NCBI RefSeq assembly: GCF_004366795.1
Contig: NZ_SORF01000002.1
Coordinates: 1 to 64,000 of the forward strand
From: Alicyclobacillus sacchari
Lineage (GTDB): Bacteria; Bacillota; Bacilli; Alicyclobacillales; Alicyclobacillaceae
Length of the DNA: 64,000 bases
Direction of reading: 5' to 3'
Part shown: piece by piece, positions 27,125 through 36,351 of the stretch
Numbering within the stretch: position 1 is the first letter of the stretch
Layout of the letters: the number at the start of each line of letters is the position of its first letter
Program-made: the position numbers and the translations under genes
The notes under the pieces: generated by a model
Seen by the model: the letters and a program-made list of their open reading frames with translations, nothing else
The model's database searches: none
Told to the model about the DNA's origin: nothing

Positions 27125-27579
27125 GCGATTTCCGTCGATTTGCACACCGTTATCGAAAATTGATGGCAGGCCTGGAACAAGCGGCTGAGCGGGAGTACAA
27201 GCAGGCCGCAGATGCTGAGGTGCGTGTACGCAACACTTGGTATGAGATCGCGGAAACGATGGAGGATGTACGGCGGCAACAGTGTGCGTCGATATTCAGA
27301 TCAGGAGATTATCGGGAGTGGGAATTGTTCGACGCACACGGACAGTGGTTGCAGATGCGCCTGACGGCCGCAGAGAGGGAATGGCGGCAGGCAGTGAAGG
27401 ACATGGAGCAGCAGCGCCAATACCTCCATGATCGCTACACGGCCACGCAAACGTGGGTGCAATTGTCCGATGCAGCGGATTGGGAGCATCGAGTCGATGT
27501 CGAAAAGCGGGAGCAAGTAGACATGGATGAGCTCGCATTGCAGCGTTACCGAAAGGCGGCCGACGACACATGGCGATAA
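27121..27579 (+). CDS. fliJ: Flagellar export protein FliJ
   Basis: This 152-residue, almost wholly helical coiled-coil protein is FliJ by position and character (RFAHRYRKLMAGLEQAAERE; AAEREWRQAVKDMEQQRQYL). FliJ is the central stalk that couples FliI to the FlhA gate. The ATG overlaps the fliI stop, and its end overlaps the next gene by 10 bases. Confidence 0.85.
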   Translation: MSDFRRFAHRYRKLMAGLEQAAEREYKQAADAEVRVRNTWYEIAETMEDVRRQQCASIFRSGDYREWELFDAHGQWLQMRLTAAEREWRQAVKDMEQQRQYLHDRYTATQTWVQLSDAADWEHRVDVEKREQVDMDELALQRYRKAADDTWR

Positions 27580-28265
27580 AGCAGAAAGCAGCTTCGACTG
27601 CTGATCGCGTTCCGGAGCAGACGGAAGAGAAAAAAGGACATAAAGTTGGTTGGATTGTACTTGTCATCGTGATTCCTGTCATGGTTGCACTTGCCGTCTT
27701 GGTCGGTGCGCTAGAGGTTTTGGGTGTGCCGGTTTGGAAGAAGGTATCGTCCGTATTCGGAGTGCACGCAAAACCCGCGGCTGCAAATCAGAGTGTCACT
27801 GCCACACTCCACAGTACGATTGTCGCTGAACGGGCACAGATTCTGTCGCTGCAAAATCAGGTTGCACAATTGACGCAAGAGTGGCAGAAGGCCAAGGCAG
27901 AGAATTCGGCGCTAGGAGCACAGGTCAAGTCTTTGAAATCACAACTGGCGGTTCAGGTATCCGATGTACAGCAGGGCTCGGACGAGGCGAAAGTGTTAGC
28001 GCAAATGGATCCTTCTGCCGCTGCGCTCGTGCTTGAGAAAATGCCGCCCGTGAAGGCTGCGTGGGCGGTGGCCGAAATGACGCCGGACGTCTCAGGGCCA
28101 ATTTTGCAGGCGCTACCGACGACGACAGCGAGCTCGATACTTCAGCAAGCTGCAATCGATGAGCGCCAGCAATCATCAGCGACATCCAACTCCAGCGCAA
28201 ACGGCATGGGAAACGGCACAAATGCGCCGGGGATTGTGAACAACAACAGCAGTTCGCTGCCGTGA
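27570..28265 (+). CDS. ylxF: YlxF-like membrane-anchored flagellar protein with MgtE N-like domain
   Basis: This 231-residue protein has one transmembrane segment (about residues 28-52), a coiled coil (about 85-130: ILSLQNQVAQLTQEWQKAKAE), and an MgtE N-terminal-like helical domain (about 140-195: AKVLAQMDPSAAALVLEKMP). The last 35 residues are low-complexity Ser/Asn/Gly. It occupies the place of ylxF between fliJ and fliK. Homologues are thought to act as periplasm- or wall-facing chaperones for flagellar assembly, like MotE, but the function here is inferred. Confidence 0.75.
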   Translation: MAIKQKAASTADRVPEQTEEKKGHKVGWIVLVIVIPVMVALAVLVGALEVLGVPVWKKVSSVFGVHAKPAAANQSVTATLHSTIVAERAQILSLQNQVAQLTQEWQKAKAENSALGAQVKSLKSQLAVQVSDVQQGSDEAKVLAQMDPSAAALVLEKMPPVKAAWAVAEMTPDVSGPILQALPTTTASSILQQAAIDERQQSSATSNSSANGMGNGTNAPGIVNNNSSSLP

Positions 28266-28305
28266 GCAAACGGTTTGCCATGTCACTGTGAAGGGAGGTG
28301 AAAAT

Positions 28306-29649
28306 GTGGGGATTCGCGCAGTTGGGGCGCAGGGGTCAAGTGGCCCGACAGACGCTACACAGGGCGAAAACAGGTCGAAGGCGAGTGGTACAGAAGCCGA
28401 TCTCTTCGCGGCAATGCTCGGTAGTTTACAAGGGCCGTTGCCTGGTCTGCCTGTTCAACTTCCAGGAAGCGTTGGATCACCCGCTTCCAAGCCAGGTGCG
28501 AAAGAAGCGAATCACATGTCTGTGGACTTGTTGGCGGCGCAGGCAGCCAAAGCCACAGGGAGTACATTGTCTGTCGACGAAGCAGGGATGAGAGCCGCCA
28601 AGCGGTTTCCGAACATGCCGCCAACAAGAGTTGATCATCACGCTGGGCAGAACATGGCGGCAAGTGCGACGGAAACCTTGAGCACATCTGTGTCTCAGGT
28701 GAACGCTGTGAGCAACCAAGCACTTCTTTCAAGCCGTTTGGCTACAAGCAAGCGTGAGGTGCTCAGCTCAGGAACCAGCGTTGCCGCAACTCTTGGGGAC
28801 GGTGGCGAGATCGCGGAGACGGCACGGGCGACTGCTCAGACAGAAACGAGATCGCACATCCATGACGAGCGTGACCGCAGTGAAACGAAGGCGTTGTCGG
28901 ATGTGTTGCGTCATTCTGCCGCGTCGGCAAGCAATATGAATCATGTTGGGGCGCCGCTTGCACAGGCACTTGGGTCTCGACTTGTAGATGGGATGGATCA
29001 GAAAGCTGGTGTGAGCGCTTCGCGTGAAAAGCAGTTAGGCACGATGATGGCTGGCCAGATGAGTCAGGCCAACGCACACAAGTTGCGTGCAAATCACGAG
29101 GGAACACCGGTGCTCGCATCGACAGCGAATATCGGACAAGTCTCAGCCCAATGGGATGCGGCGCACACTTCGAATCAAACGGTCGATCCGCACACACCAG
29201 CGCACACCGCCTTCGGATCCGTCATCGATGCTCGTGCATCAGGGGCAGTTACAACACTGGGCACGATGGTGGCGGCTCACGCCGAGCAGGGGAATGCGCT
29301 GCTACACATTCAAGTGCAGCCTCATGGCTTGGGTGAACTGCAGATTATCGTGACACAGTCGGGAAATGGAATGGACGTGCAGGTGGTAGCTTCGGAACAG
29401 GCCGCATTCGCTTGGTTACAGGGTCAATTGAATGATATGCAGCAGAGTATGCAGGCAGCGGGATTGAACGTAAGCAGCATGTCATTATCCATGGCTTCGG
29501 ATGGACAGCGCGATCGCGGTGATCGATCAAACGGCGAGTCGCGGATGCAGGCAAACAGCGTTCCATCTGCCCAAAGCGTCGCTAGGAAACAGTCTGTTTC
29601 GGCGGCGATAACTGACTTAGATGCTCGTTTACTCAATTTGTACGTGTGA
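28306..29649 (+). CDS. fliK: Flagellar hook-length control protein FliK
   Basis: This 447-residue protein has a long low-complexity N-terminal part rich in Ala, Ser, Gly and Thr, which acts as the ruler. The C-terminal Flg_hook domain (about residues 320-410) contains LHIQVQPHGLGELQIIVTQSG and AFAWLQGQLNDMQQSMQAAG. FliK stops hook growth by switching FlhB specificity. GTG 28306 lies six bases after AAGGGAGGTG; the first GTG in frame at 28288 would precede that site. Confidence 0.88.
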   Translation: MGIRAVGAQGSSGPTDATQGENRSKASGTEADLFAAMLGSLQGPLPGLPVQLPGSVGSPASKPGAKEANHMSVDLLAAQAAKATGSTLSVDEAGMRAAKRFPNMPPTRVDHHAGQNMAASATETLSTSVSQVNAVSNQALLSSRLATSKREVLSSGTSVAATLGDGGEIAETARATAQTETRSHIHDERDRSETKALSDVLRHSAASASNMNHVGAPLAQALGSRLVDGMDQKAGVSASREKQLGTMMAGQMSQANAHKLRANHEGTPVLASTANIGQVSAQWDAAHTSNQTVDPHTPAHTAFGSVIDARASGAVTTLGTMVAAHAEQGNALLHIQVQPHGLGELQIIVTQSGNGMDVQVVASEQAAFAWLQGQLNDMQQSMQAAGLNVSSMSLSMASDGQRDRGDRSNGESRMQANSVPSAQSVARKQSVSAAITDLDARLLNLYV

Positions 29650-29664
29650 CATGGAGGTGAAATC

Positions 29665-30126
29665 ATGACCACTGTTGTGAATACGTCATCCCCCAATACA
29701 AGCGTGGCGGGTTCGGCAACTGTCAGCAGCAACAACAGTGCGAGCGCAAACACCGTGAACCCGAGTGGTCAACTCAATGAGAACTCGTTTCTTCAGCTAT
29801 TGGTTACGCAGTTGCAAAACCAGGATCCGCTCGCCCCTCAGGACAACACGCAGATGATCGCACAGCTTGCACAGTTTAGCGCATTGGAACAAATGACGAA
29901 CATCGCCCAGACCGATTCACAAGTACTGTCGGCGATACAGTCGCTGACCAGTGAAACCAACCTGCTGTTCGCGCATCAGTTACTAGGCACCCAGGTAGCG
30001 ATAACCGATAACTCCGGGCAACAGATACAAGGAACCGTTTCTGCGATCTCGATGTCCCAGGGCAGTCCAGAGGTCGTTGTCAACGGGACATCCTATCCGA
30101 TCACGCAGGTGGTGCAGATGTCGTGA
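29665..30126 (+). CDS. flgD: Flagellar hook-capping protein FlgD
   Basis: This 153-residue protein caps the growing hook. After a Ser/Thr/Asn-rich start come the conserved NENSFLQLLVTQLQNQDPLAPQDN, ending in MIAQLAQFSALEQM, here given as family marks. It is short, like the FlgD of B. subtilis, and lacks the extended C-terminal Ig-like domain of enterobacterial FlgD. ATG 29665 follows GGAGGTG, and the stop overlaps the next start. Confidence 0.92.
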   Translation: MTTVVNTSSPNTSVAGSATVSSNNSASANTVNPSGQLNENSFLQLLVTQLQNQDPLAPQDNTQMIAQLAQFSALEQMTNIAQTDSQVLSAIQSLTSETNLLFAHQLLGTQVAITDNSGQQIQGTVSAISMSQGSPEVVVNGTSYPITQVVQMS

Positions 30127-30539
30127 CCGCTGTCTCCGGCTGGAACGGCGATTGGCAACGTAGAATTTCTGCCGGTGCGGCGGATTCGTCACCGTCTACA
30201 CCGATGTCTCATAACAGACAGTCGCCGGTTTCAGGGAATTCGTTTCGCGACGCGTTGTTTCAAGCTGCAGCAGGGCCTTCCTGGAAGCTCAGCCAACACG
30301 CGCAACAACGATTGTCTGAACGCGGCATTGTCATTTCGAAACAGGATTTTGATCTCATGGAGAAGGCGGCGCAACAGGCTGAAGCGCGCGGTGCCAAGAA
30401 TGCGTACCTCGTTGCGGGCAGAGCTGGATTTGTCGTCAACTTGCCATCGCGAACTGTGGTCACTGCGTTGGACAACCGTGAACAATCTATTGTCACACAA
30501 ATCGACAGCGTCGTTTTTTTGGACAAGTTGGACCGTTAG
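30123..30539 (+). CDS. Conserved flagellar operon protein (TIGR02530 type)
   Basis: This 138-residue protein lies between flgD and the hook gene, where Gram-positive operons carry the TIGR02530 family. The conserved part is SQHAQQRLSERGI, then LVAGRAGFVVNLPSRTVVTAL and TQIDSVVFLDKL. The biochemical role of the family is unknown; its position suggests help in hook assembly or export. The GTG overlaps the flgD stop by four bases. Confidence 0.8.
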   Translation: MTAVSGWNGDWQRRISAGAADSSPSTPMSHNRQSPVSGNSFRDALFQAAAGPSWKLSQHAQQRLSERGIVISKQDFDLMEKAAQQAEARGAKNAYLVAGRAGFVVNLPSRTVVTALDNREQSIVTQIDSVVFLDKLDR

Positions 30540-30606
30540 TGCGGGGACTTGCTTGCCGGAGATCGACTGATCCGGCAGGGCGGCGCGAAACGAAGGAGGA
30601 ATTGTA

Positions 30607-31467
30607 GTGCTGCGTTCTATGAACTCTGCTATTTCCGGTATGCAAGCATTTCAGACGGACTTGGACGTTGTCGGTAACAACATCGCCAACGTCGATACGG
30701 TGGGGTATAAGTCGAACAGTGCGGAATTTAGCGACGTGCTGAGCCAAACCATGGCTGGTGGAAACGCAGGTTCGACAACTGCCGGCGGTGTCAATCCTGA
30801 GCAGGTTGGCCTTGGTGTGAAGGTTGCGGCGACACAGATGGATATGTCGCAAGGCGCAGACTCAACGACGGGCGTTGCAACCAATGTGGCGATTCAAGGG
30901 AATGGGTTCTTTGTCGTGACCGATGGCACCCACGATTATTTAACCCGAGCTGGTGATTTTTCGATCGACAGCGCAGGCAATTTGGTTTTGCCCGATGGAA
31001 CGATCGCGCTGGGATATTCTTCGGCACCCACTGCCTCAAGCACAACTGCTCCGACTACGAAGATGAATGTGCTAACACTCGCAGGGAGTGGCAGCCAAGT
31101 CTCGAACGTTACGATTGGCAGCGATGGTTCCATCACGGCGAGTGTAACGAACAGCTCAGGCAACACGACGACGCAGACGCTTGGTTATCTTGCGTTGGCA
31201 CAGGTGCCAAATCCAGCTGGCTTGGTCAAAACGGGAGACAACTTGTTTGACGCGCAGAGTGCACCGGCCGGCAGTGCCACCTATTGGACGCCTGGCCAAG
31301 GCACATACGGTACGCTCGCGGCTGGTGAGTTGGAGCAGTCAAATGTCGACCTGTCGCAACAGTTTGCCGAAATGATTGTCGCGCAAAACGCATACGTGGC
31401 CAATACACACATGATTGGCACTGACAATGCGATTTTGCAGGCCTTGGTCAATATGAAAAATTCGTAA
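30607..31467 (+). CDS. flgE: Flagellar hook protein FlgE (FlgG-like)
   Basis: This 286-residue axial protein has the N-terminal rod/hook motif (MNSAISGMQAFQTDLDVVGN, then NIANVDTVGYK), the GNGFFVV core, and the C-terminal helix ending IGTDNAILQALVNMKN. Its place after flgD and its length match FlgE of B. subtilis, which was once annotated flgG because it lacks the large outer domains of enterobacterial FlgE. The middle is Ser/Thr-rich. GTG 30607 follows GAAGGAGGAATT. Confidence 0.88.
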   Translation: MLRSMNSAISGMQAFQTDLDVVGNNIANVDTVGYKSNSAEFSDVLSQTMAGGNAGSTTAGGVNPEQVGLGVKVAATQMDMSQGADSTTGVATNVAIQGNGFFVVTDGTHDYLTRAGDFSIDSAGNLVLPDGTIALGYSSAPTASSTTAPTTKMNVLTLAGSGSQVSNVTIGSDGSITASVTNSSGNTTTQTLGYLALAQVPNPAGLVKTGDNLFDAQSAPAGSATYWTPGQGTYGTLAAGELEQSNVDLSQQFAEMIVAQNAYVANTHMIGTDNAILQALVNMKNS

Positions 31468-31534
31468 TTAGCACTTGCCCCGCGATTTTGAAATGGCGCG
31501 CAGTTTCGTGCTGCGCGTCAAGGAGAATGGGCCG

Positions 31535-31750
31535 ATGATTAGGGTGACGCGTCTCAATGGCTCCGAATTGTGGTTGAATCCTTTGCTCGTGGAGACGATC
31601 GAAGCGACGCCAGATTCGGTGATCACGATGGCAAATGGACACAAATACGTGGTCGTGGAGGATCCAGGGGTCATCACGTCAAAGTTAATCGACATCTACC
31701 GACAAATCGGCTTGACGCGGGCGGTCGTGCAACAGGAGGATCGCCCATGA
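31535..31750 (+). CDS. swrD: FlbD/SwrD family flagellar protein
   Basis: This 71-residue protein starts MIRVTRLNGSELWLNPLLVE, continues TPDSVITMANGHKYVV, and matches the FlbD/SwrD family. In B. subtilis SwrD is needed for swarming through flagellar torque. ATG 31535 lies after AAGGAGAA; the longer open frame to 31475 has no such site. The ATGA overlap couples it to fliL. Confidence 0.9.
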   Translation: MIRVTRLNGSELWLNPLLVETIEATPDSVITMANGHKYVVVEDPGVITSKLIDIYRQIGLTRAVVQQEDRP

Positions 31751-32181
31751 AACAGGCAATACGAACCATGATGTGGATTGTGATAGGCATTGTCGTACTT
31801 GCTGGCATTGCCGTCGGTGTGCTGCTCTATATGAAAAAGCATCATCATGCGAGCAATGCACCTGTCAGCATGTCTGCCAAACAGATGGCGGCACTGCAGG
31901 TAACCTTGCCACAGATGACAACGAATTTGGACGCGTCCGGAATCATTCAGTTTACCCTGACGCTGCAGGCGGCAGATCAATCCACTGCTAAGGAATTGAA
32001 CTTAATGCAACCGCAAGTTTCTGATCAGGTCAACGAGATCATGCGTCAATTCAGTTCGGATGAGTTGCGAAGCGATGCCGGATTGAATCAGTTAAAGAGC
32101 ACGATCGTCCGCGATGTCAACAAGCTGCTCCCGTCAGGTAGGGTGACAGCGGCATATTTGTCGCAAATTCTCGTTCAATAG
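31747..32181 (+). CDS. fliL: Flagellar basal body-associated protein FliL
   Basis: This 144-residue protein has a single N-terminal membrane anchor (about residues 7-28, WIVIGIVVLAGIAVGVLLYM) and an outside domain with FliL character (LTLQAADQSTAKELNLMQPQ). FliL surrounds the stator and supports torque. The start overlaps swrD as ATGA. fliM follows after 17 bases with a strong AAAGGAGGTG. Confidence 0.88.
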   Translation: MKQAIRTMMWIVIGIVVLAGIAVGVLLYMKKHHHASNAPVSMSAKQMAALQVTLPQMTTNLDASGIIQFTLTLQAADQSTAKELNLMQPQVSDQVNEIMRQFSSDELRSDAGLNQLKSTIVRDVNKLLPSGRVTAAYLSQILVQ

Positions 32182-32198
32182 CGAAAGGAGGTGTAATC

Positions 32199-33194
32199 GT
32201 GTCGGAGGTCCTGTCACAATCCGAAATCGACGCGCTTTTGTCGGCCATTAAGAGTGGCGAAATCGACACCGCGGCCATGCGTAACGAGCAGGAGTCGGTT
32301 CGCGTTCGGTCGTACGATTTTCGCCGGGCGATGCGCTTCTCCAAGGACCATTTGCGCGTGCTCAGGAGAATGCACGAGCATTTCTGCCGGTTGTTGACGA
32401 CACATCTGTCCGGTCAGTTGCGATCTGTTCCGCAGATTCAGGTGGAATCGGTTGATCAAGTGCCATATGAAGAGTTCATTCGGTCGATCCCGGTCTTAAC
32501 GGTTTTGCAGTTGTTTGAGATGTCCCCTCTCGAAGGCAGGATCGTCCTGGAAATGAATCCGCAGGTCGTGTTTGCCATGCTCGATAAATATATGGGCGGC
32601 GACAGCGTTGGACCTTATCGCGAGAGGGAATTGACGGACATCGAAGTCACGCTGCTGCGCCGTTTATTCGAGCCGATGTCGTCCATTCTGGCGGACGCCT
32701 GGAGCGGCGTGGCGTCACTCGAACCGGCGTTTCTGTCGTTCGAGAGCAATCCGCAATTTTTGCAGTTGACCACACCGAACGAGACGGTCTTGGTCGTGAC
32801 GATGAGTGTGCGCGTGGGGGATACGTCTGGCCTCGTCAATCTATGCATTCCACACGCTACGATCGAACCTGTGATACCGATGCTTAGCAACCGATATTAC
32901 ATGGATCCAGGTAGACATGCACAAGGATCGCGAGGCGCAGACGCACGGATTCAGGCGCGGGTCCTTGGCGTTCCGGTCGACGTTCGTGTTCAAATGGGCG
33001 ATACGACGTTGAAGATGAGCGAAGTCCTCGATTTGGCCGTAGGCGACACGATTGTACTTCGGCAGTCGATACGCGATCCAGCCCTCGTCTATGTGGATGG
33101 CGCTCCGGCATTTTGGGCGAGTATAGGCAAAAAGAATCGCATGTATGCTGTGAAAATCGTACGCGAATGGGGGGCGGACATCGATCGTGAATGA
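32199..33194 (+). CDS. fliM: Flagellar motor switch protein FliM
   Basis: This 331-residue C-ring protein binds phosphorylated CheY through its N-terminal motif (EVLSQSEIDALLSAI). The CheC-like middle domain (about 45-235: FEMSPLEGRIVLEMNPQVVF; VNLCIPHATIEPVIPML) contacts FliG. The C-terminal SpoA domain (about 250-325) contacts FliY. The start is GTG 32199, and the stop overlaps fliY by eight bases. Confidence 0.96.
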   Translation: MSEVLSQSEIDALLSAIKSGEIDTAAMRNEQESVRVRSYDFRRAMRFSKDHLRVLRRMHEHFCRLLTTHLSGQLRSVPQIQVESVDQVPYEEFIRSIPVLTVLQLFEMSPLEGRIVLEMNPQVVFAMLDKYMGGDSVGPYRERELTDIEVTLLRRLFEPMSSILADAWSGVASLEPAFLSFESNPQFLQLTTPNETVLVVTMSVRVGDTSGLVNLCIPHATIEPVIPMLSNRYYMDPGRHAQGSRGADARIQARVLGVPVDVRVQMGDTTLKMSEVLDLAVGDTIVLRQSIRDPALVYVDGAPAFWASIGKKNRMYAVKIVREWGADIDRE

Positions 33195-34380
33195 TCAGAT
33201 GAAGTTATCACAGGACGAGATCGATGCGCTTCTGAATGCGAATCGGGTCAGCGGTGAGACCGCAAGCTCAGCACAGAGTGACCATCTTGAACTCAATTCG
33301 GAAGAAGCAGATATCTTAGGTGAAATCGGAAATATAAGCTTCGGGTCGGCTGCGACGTCCCTTTCGACGCTGCTGCAACACCGTGTAGATATCACGACAC
33401 CGCGCGTTTCTCTCATCCGGCAAGACGACGTGGAAGCTCGTTTTCCCACGCCTTATGTTCTCGTTCAAGTGGATTTTACCGAAGGCTTGCGGGGCTCGAA
33501 TGCGCTCGCCATCGAGATCGACGACGCGAAGCGGATCGCCGACCTGATGCTTGGCGGGGATGGTACCAATACGTCTGGGGAACTCAATGAGCTACATCTG
33601 AGCGCTGTGGGCGAGGCAATGAACCAGATGATGGGTGGCGCCGCGACGTCGATGAGCCAGATGTTCGGCCGGTATATCAATATTTCTCCGCCGACAGTAC
33701 GTGTTGTCGACCTAGCATCAAGTGAAGGGCAGCAGGCGTTTGGTGAAGGTGGGGCTCTTGTTAATGTCGAATTTCAGTTGCGTGTGGATGACCTAATCGA
33801 CTCTCACATCATGCAGCTGATGCCCATCGAGTTTGCCCAAGAAATCGTTCGTACGATGGGGCTTGGCGGTGGCGAGGAGACTGCGTCTACGCCTGTAGCG
33901 AAATCGGCTGACGTGCCAGCCTCAGGTGCAGATGAAACTGCCGGCACGAAAGCAGCACCTCAAACCTTGGGTAGTCTTGATTCGACCGCAAGGCGCATGA
34001 GCGAGTATCCTCCTGTCGCCATGGCGGAAGTGGCTGCTGCCGCCGAACCGCTGCAACGAGTGGATGTGCACCGTCCCCAATTTGTTGACTTTGGCGCGGA
34101 CGCGGATGAACGCACATTCCCACCTCGCAATTTGTCTCTCTTGTACGACGTCCCGTTGAGTGTCACGGTGGAACTCGGGCGTGCGAAGAAGATGATACGC
34201 GAGATTTTGGAGTTAGCTCCAGGTTCCATTCTGGAACTGGACAAGTTGGCTGGTGAGCCGGTCGATATCTATGTAAACAACAAAAAGATTGCAATTGGGG
34301 AAGTTGTCGTGATCGACGAAAACTTTGGTGTGCGGGTCACGGATATTGTCCAGGCCGACCAACGTATCACGCAGTCGTAA
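33187..34380 (+). CDS. fliY: Flagellar motor switch phosphatase FliY (FliN-type)
   Basis: This 397-residue protein has three parts. The N-terminal CheY-P-binding motif (KLSQDEIDALLNA) resembles that of FliM. The CheC-like phosphatase domain (about 35-215) has two intact active sites: DILGEIGN, and SAVGEAMN. A variable linker (about 225-300) leads to the C-terminal SpoA/FliN domain (PLSVTVELGRAKKMIREILE). It forms the lower C-ring and dephosphorylates CheY. The start is GTG 33187 within the fliM end. Confidence 0.95.
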   Translation: MNDQMKLSQDEIDALLNANRVSGETASSAQSDHLELNSEEADILGEIGNISFGSAATSLSTLLQHRVDITTPRVSLIRQDDVEARFPTPYVLVQVDFTEGLRGSNALAIEIDDAKRIADLMLGGDGTNTSGELNELHLSAVGEAMNQMMGGAATSMSQMFGRYINISPPTVRVVDLASSEGQQAFGEGGALVNVEFQLRVDDLIDSHIMQLMPIEFAQEIVRTMGLGGGEETASTPVAKSADVPASGADETAGTKAAPQTLGSLDSTARRMSEYPPVAMAEVAAAAEPLQRVDVHRPQFVDFGADADERTFPPRNLSLLYDVPLSVTVELGRAKKMIREILELAPGSILELDKLAGEPVDIYVNNKKIAIGEVVVIDENFGVRVTDIVQADQRITQS

Positions 34381-34412
34381 CCCCGCATTCTACATTCCGG
34401 AGGTAAGGGAAG

Positions 34413-34772
34413 ATGGCAAAGATCTTGGTTGTTGACGATGCGGCATTTATGCGAATGATGATCAAAGACATTCTTACGAAGAACGGTTTTGAGGTGGTCG
34501 GCGAGGCGGCTGATGGGTTGCAAGCTGTGGAGAAATACCAGGAATTGAAACCGGATCTTGTGACGATGGATATCACGATGCCTGAAGTGGACGGTATTGA
34601 GGCGTTAAAGAGAATTCGGGCCATCGATCCAAACGCTCGCGTGATCGTCTGTTCGGCAATGGGACAGCAGGCGATGGTGATCGACGCCATTCAGGCAGGA
34701 GCCAAGGATTTTATTGTGAAGCCGTTCCAGGCCGATCGCGTCGTTGAAGCCGTGCAGAAGGCGTTGCGATAA
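34413..34772 (+). CDS. cheY: Chemotaxis response regulator CheY
   Basis: This 119-residue single-domain receiver has the acidic pair in VVDDAAFM, the phospho-acceptor Asp53 in TMDITMP, the Ser in VCSAMG and the Lys in FIVKPFQ. Phosphorylated by CheA, it binds FliM/FliY to set rotation. It lies inside the flagellar structural genes, after fliY, as in B. subtilis. ATG 34413 follows GGAGGTAAGG. Confidence 0.97.
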   Translation: MAKILVVDDAAFMRMMIKDILTKNGFEVVGEAADGLQAVEKYQELKPDLVTMDITMPEVDGIEALKRIRAIDPNARVIVCSAMGQQAMVIDAIQAGAKDFIVKPFQADRVVEAVQKALR

Positions 34773-34775
34773 CGC

Positions 34776-35228
34776 ATGCCTGCGACACGGAGAATGGCTA
34801 TGCGCGGGGTGGGCTTGCTCCTCTTGTTATGGGCAATGCCCGCACCGCAGGTGTTGGCAGCGAGCAATTCGGCTGTCCCTGCGTCGGGGGCCGGTGCGTA
34901 TGTGAAGTTGATCATTGCATTCATCGTCGTTTTGCTGTTGCTTGTGCTGTTGTTTCGCTTTCTTGGGCGACGGGTTGGCGTCGTCCAACGTGGTTCCATT
35001 CAAGTGATAGCAGCGAGACAACTTGCTCCAAATCGCTCGGTTCAGGTGGTGGAGGTTGGCAAGAAGCTGTATTTGCTTGGCGTAGGTGAGAACGTTCAGT
35101 TGCTTGCGGATGTGACAGACTCATACACAGTAGCTTCTGACGCCGGTGCTGGGGGCTCGTTCGGCACCACACTACAACAGGTTCTGGCAGAACTGCGCCG
35201 GGATTCGCGGAGGAATGACGAACCGTGA
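34776..35228 (+). CDS. fliO: Flagellar biosynthesis protein FliO/FliZ
   Basis: This 150-residue protein has a cleavable-looking signal peptide (residues 1-28, ending VLA-A), a short outside stretch, one transmembrane segment (about 41-62, LIIAFIVVLLLLVLLFRFLG) and a cytoplasmic FliO domain (GSIQVIAARQLAPNRSVQVV; LYLLGVGENVQLL). FliO aids stability of the FliP ring. Four bases after cheY; its stop overlaps fliP. Confidence 0.85.
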   Translation: MPATRRMAMRGVGLLLLLWAMPAPQVLAASNSAVPASGAGAYVKLIIAFIVVLLLLVLLFRFLGRRVGVVQRGSIQVIAARQLAPNRSVQVVEVGKKLYLLGVGENVQLLADVTDSYTVASDAGAGGSFGTTLQQVLAELRRDSRRNDEP

Positions 35229-36064
35229 TAGCTGAAAGCAAGAATAAACGTTTCGTCGTTCTTTCGGGAATACATGTCGGGACGGCGATCGCGCTTTTCG
35301 TCGCTTGCCTGGGCTTCTTTGTGGTTGCGCCCGATGTTCATGCAGCCGTGCAGACGGCGGCAGGGAGCGCCAGCACGCCCATACCGGGAGTTAGCTTAAA
35401 CCTGGGGGATAACAGTCCTCCCTCCGTGGCAAACACCGTCAAAATCATTCTGTTGCTGACGGTGTTGACATTGGCTCCGGCCGGGCTCATTCTTATGACC
35501 TGTTTTACGCGCGTGATCGTGGTGTTGTCGTTCATCCGGAATGCGTTGTCGCTGCAGACATCGCCTCCCAATCAAGTGTTGGTGGGGCTCGCACTGTTTA
35601 TCACGCTGTTCGTGATGCAACCCACGTTGCAGCAGGCCAACCAGCAGGCTTTGCAGCCATATCTAAAGGGAACGATATCGCAGACGGTGGCAATCCAGCG
35701 GGCAGAGGATCCGTTTAAGGTATTCATGGCCAAGCAAACGAGGACGACGGATTTGGATTTATTCCTTTCCTACCGCCATGAAACACTGACCCCGGCGATG
35801 GAAAAACATCCAGAGCAGATTCCTTTGACCGCATTGGTGCCTGCATACACCATCAGCGAATTGAAGACAGCTTTTCAGATCGGTTTCATGATTTACCTTC
35901 CGTTTCTCGTGATTGATTTGGTTGTCGCCACGACCCTGATGTCGATGGGTATGATGATGCTGCCACCTGTCGTGATTTCCTTGCCGTTCAAGATATTGTT
36001 GTTCGTCATGGTCGATGGGTGGTACTTAGTTGTGAAATCGCTGCTGGCCGGATACGCGACGTAG
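35225..36064 (+). CDS. fliP: Flagellar export gate protein FliP
   Basis: This 279-residue membrane protein forms the FliP5FliQ4FliR1 core of the export gate. The N-terminal signal sequence (about 1-40) is followed by four membrane segments. PAGLILMTCFTRVIVVLSFIRN, AYTISELKTAFQIGFMIYLPF and the final GWYLVVKSLL are family marks, shown as patterns. The start is GTG 35225 overlapping the fliO stop. Confidence 0.95.
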   Translation: MIAESKNKRFVVLSGIHVGTAIALFVACLGFFVVAPDVHAAVQTAAGSASTPIPGVSLNLGDNSPPSVANTVKIILLLTVLTLAPAGLILMTCFTRVIVVLSFIRNALSLQTSPPNQVLVGLALFITLFVMQPTLQQANQQALQPYLKGTISQTVAIQRAEDPFKVFMAKQTRTTDLDLFLSYRHETLTPAMEKHPEQIPLTALVPAYTISELKTAFQIGFMIYLPFLVIDLVVATTLMSMGMMMLPPVVISLPFKILLFVMVDGWYLVVKSLLAGYAT

Positions 36065-36077
36065 AGGAGGAACGCAG

Positions 36078-36347
36078 ATGACGGATACCTATGTCATTGG
36101 ACTGGGTGCACAAGTTATGTGGCTTGTCGTCAAACTGACAGCGCCCGTTTTACTGCTGGGCCTCGCAGTCGGGCTGTTGGTCAGCATCTTTCAGGCGACC
36201 ACACAAATTCAGGAGCAAACACTCGCGTTTGTGCCAAAAATTGCTGCCGTGATCGTAGCGTTGTTGGTGTTCGGGCCCTGGATGCTACAAAATTTGCTCG
36301 ATTTTGCGAACTCGATCTTAGGGAACCTCATGAGTTACGTGATGTGA
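36078..36347 (+). CDS. fliQ: Flagellar export gate protein FliQ
   Basis: This 89-residue protein has two transmembrane hairpin helices (about 13-38 and 52-76). LGLAVGLLVSIFQATTQIQE and LAFVPKIAAVI are typical FliQ stretches. It packs around FliP and FliR in the gate. ATG 36078 follows GAGGAGGAA. fliR begins four bases after its stop. Confidence 0.95.
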   Translation: MTDTYVIGLGAQVMWLVVKLTAPVLLLGLAVGLLVSIFQATTQIQEQTLAFVPKIAAVIVALLVFGPWMLQNLLDFANSILGNLMSYVM

Positions 36348-36351
36348 CGAG

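Noticed and set aside
30607-31467. Calling this gene flgG (distal rod) instead of flgE (hook)
   Set aside because: Motifs fit either, but place after flgD and the short B. subtilis-type hook protein favour flgE; the ambiguity is noted in the entry.
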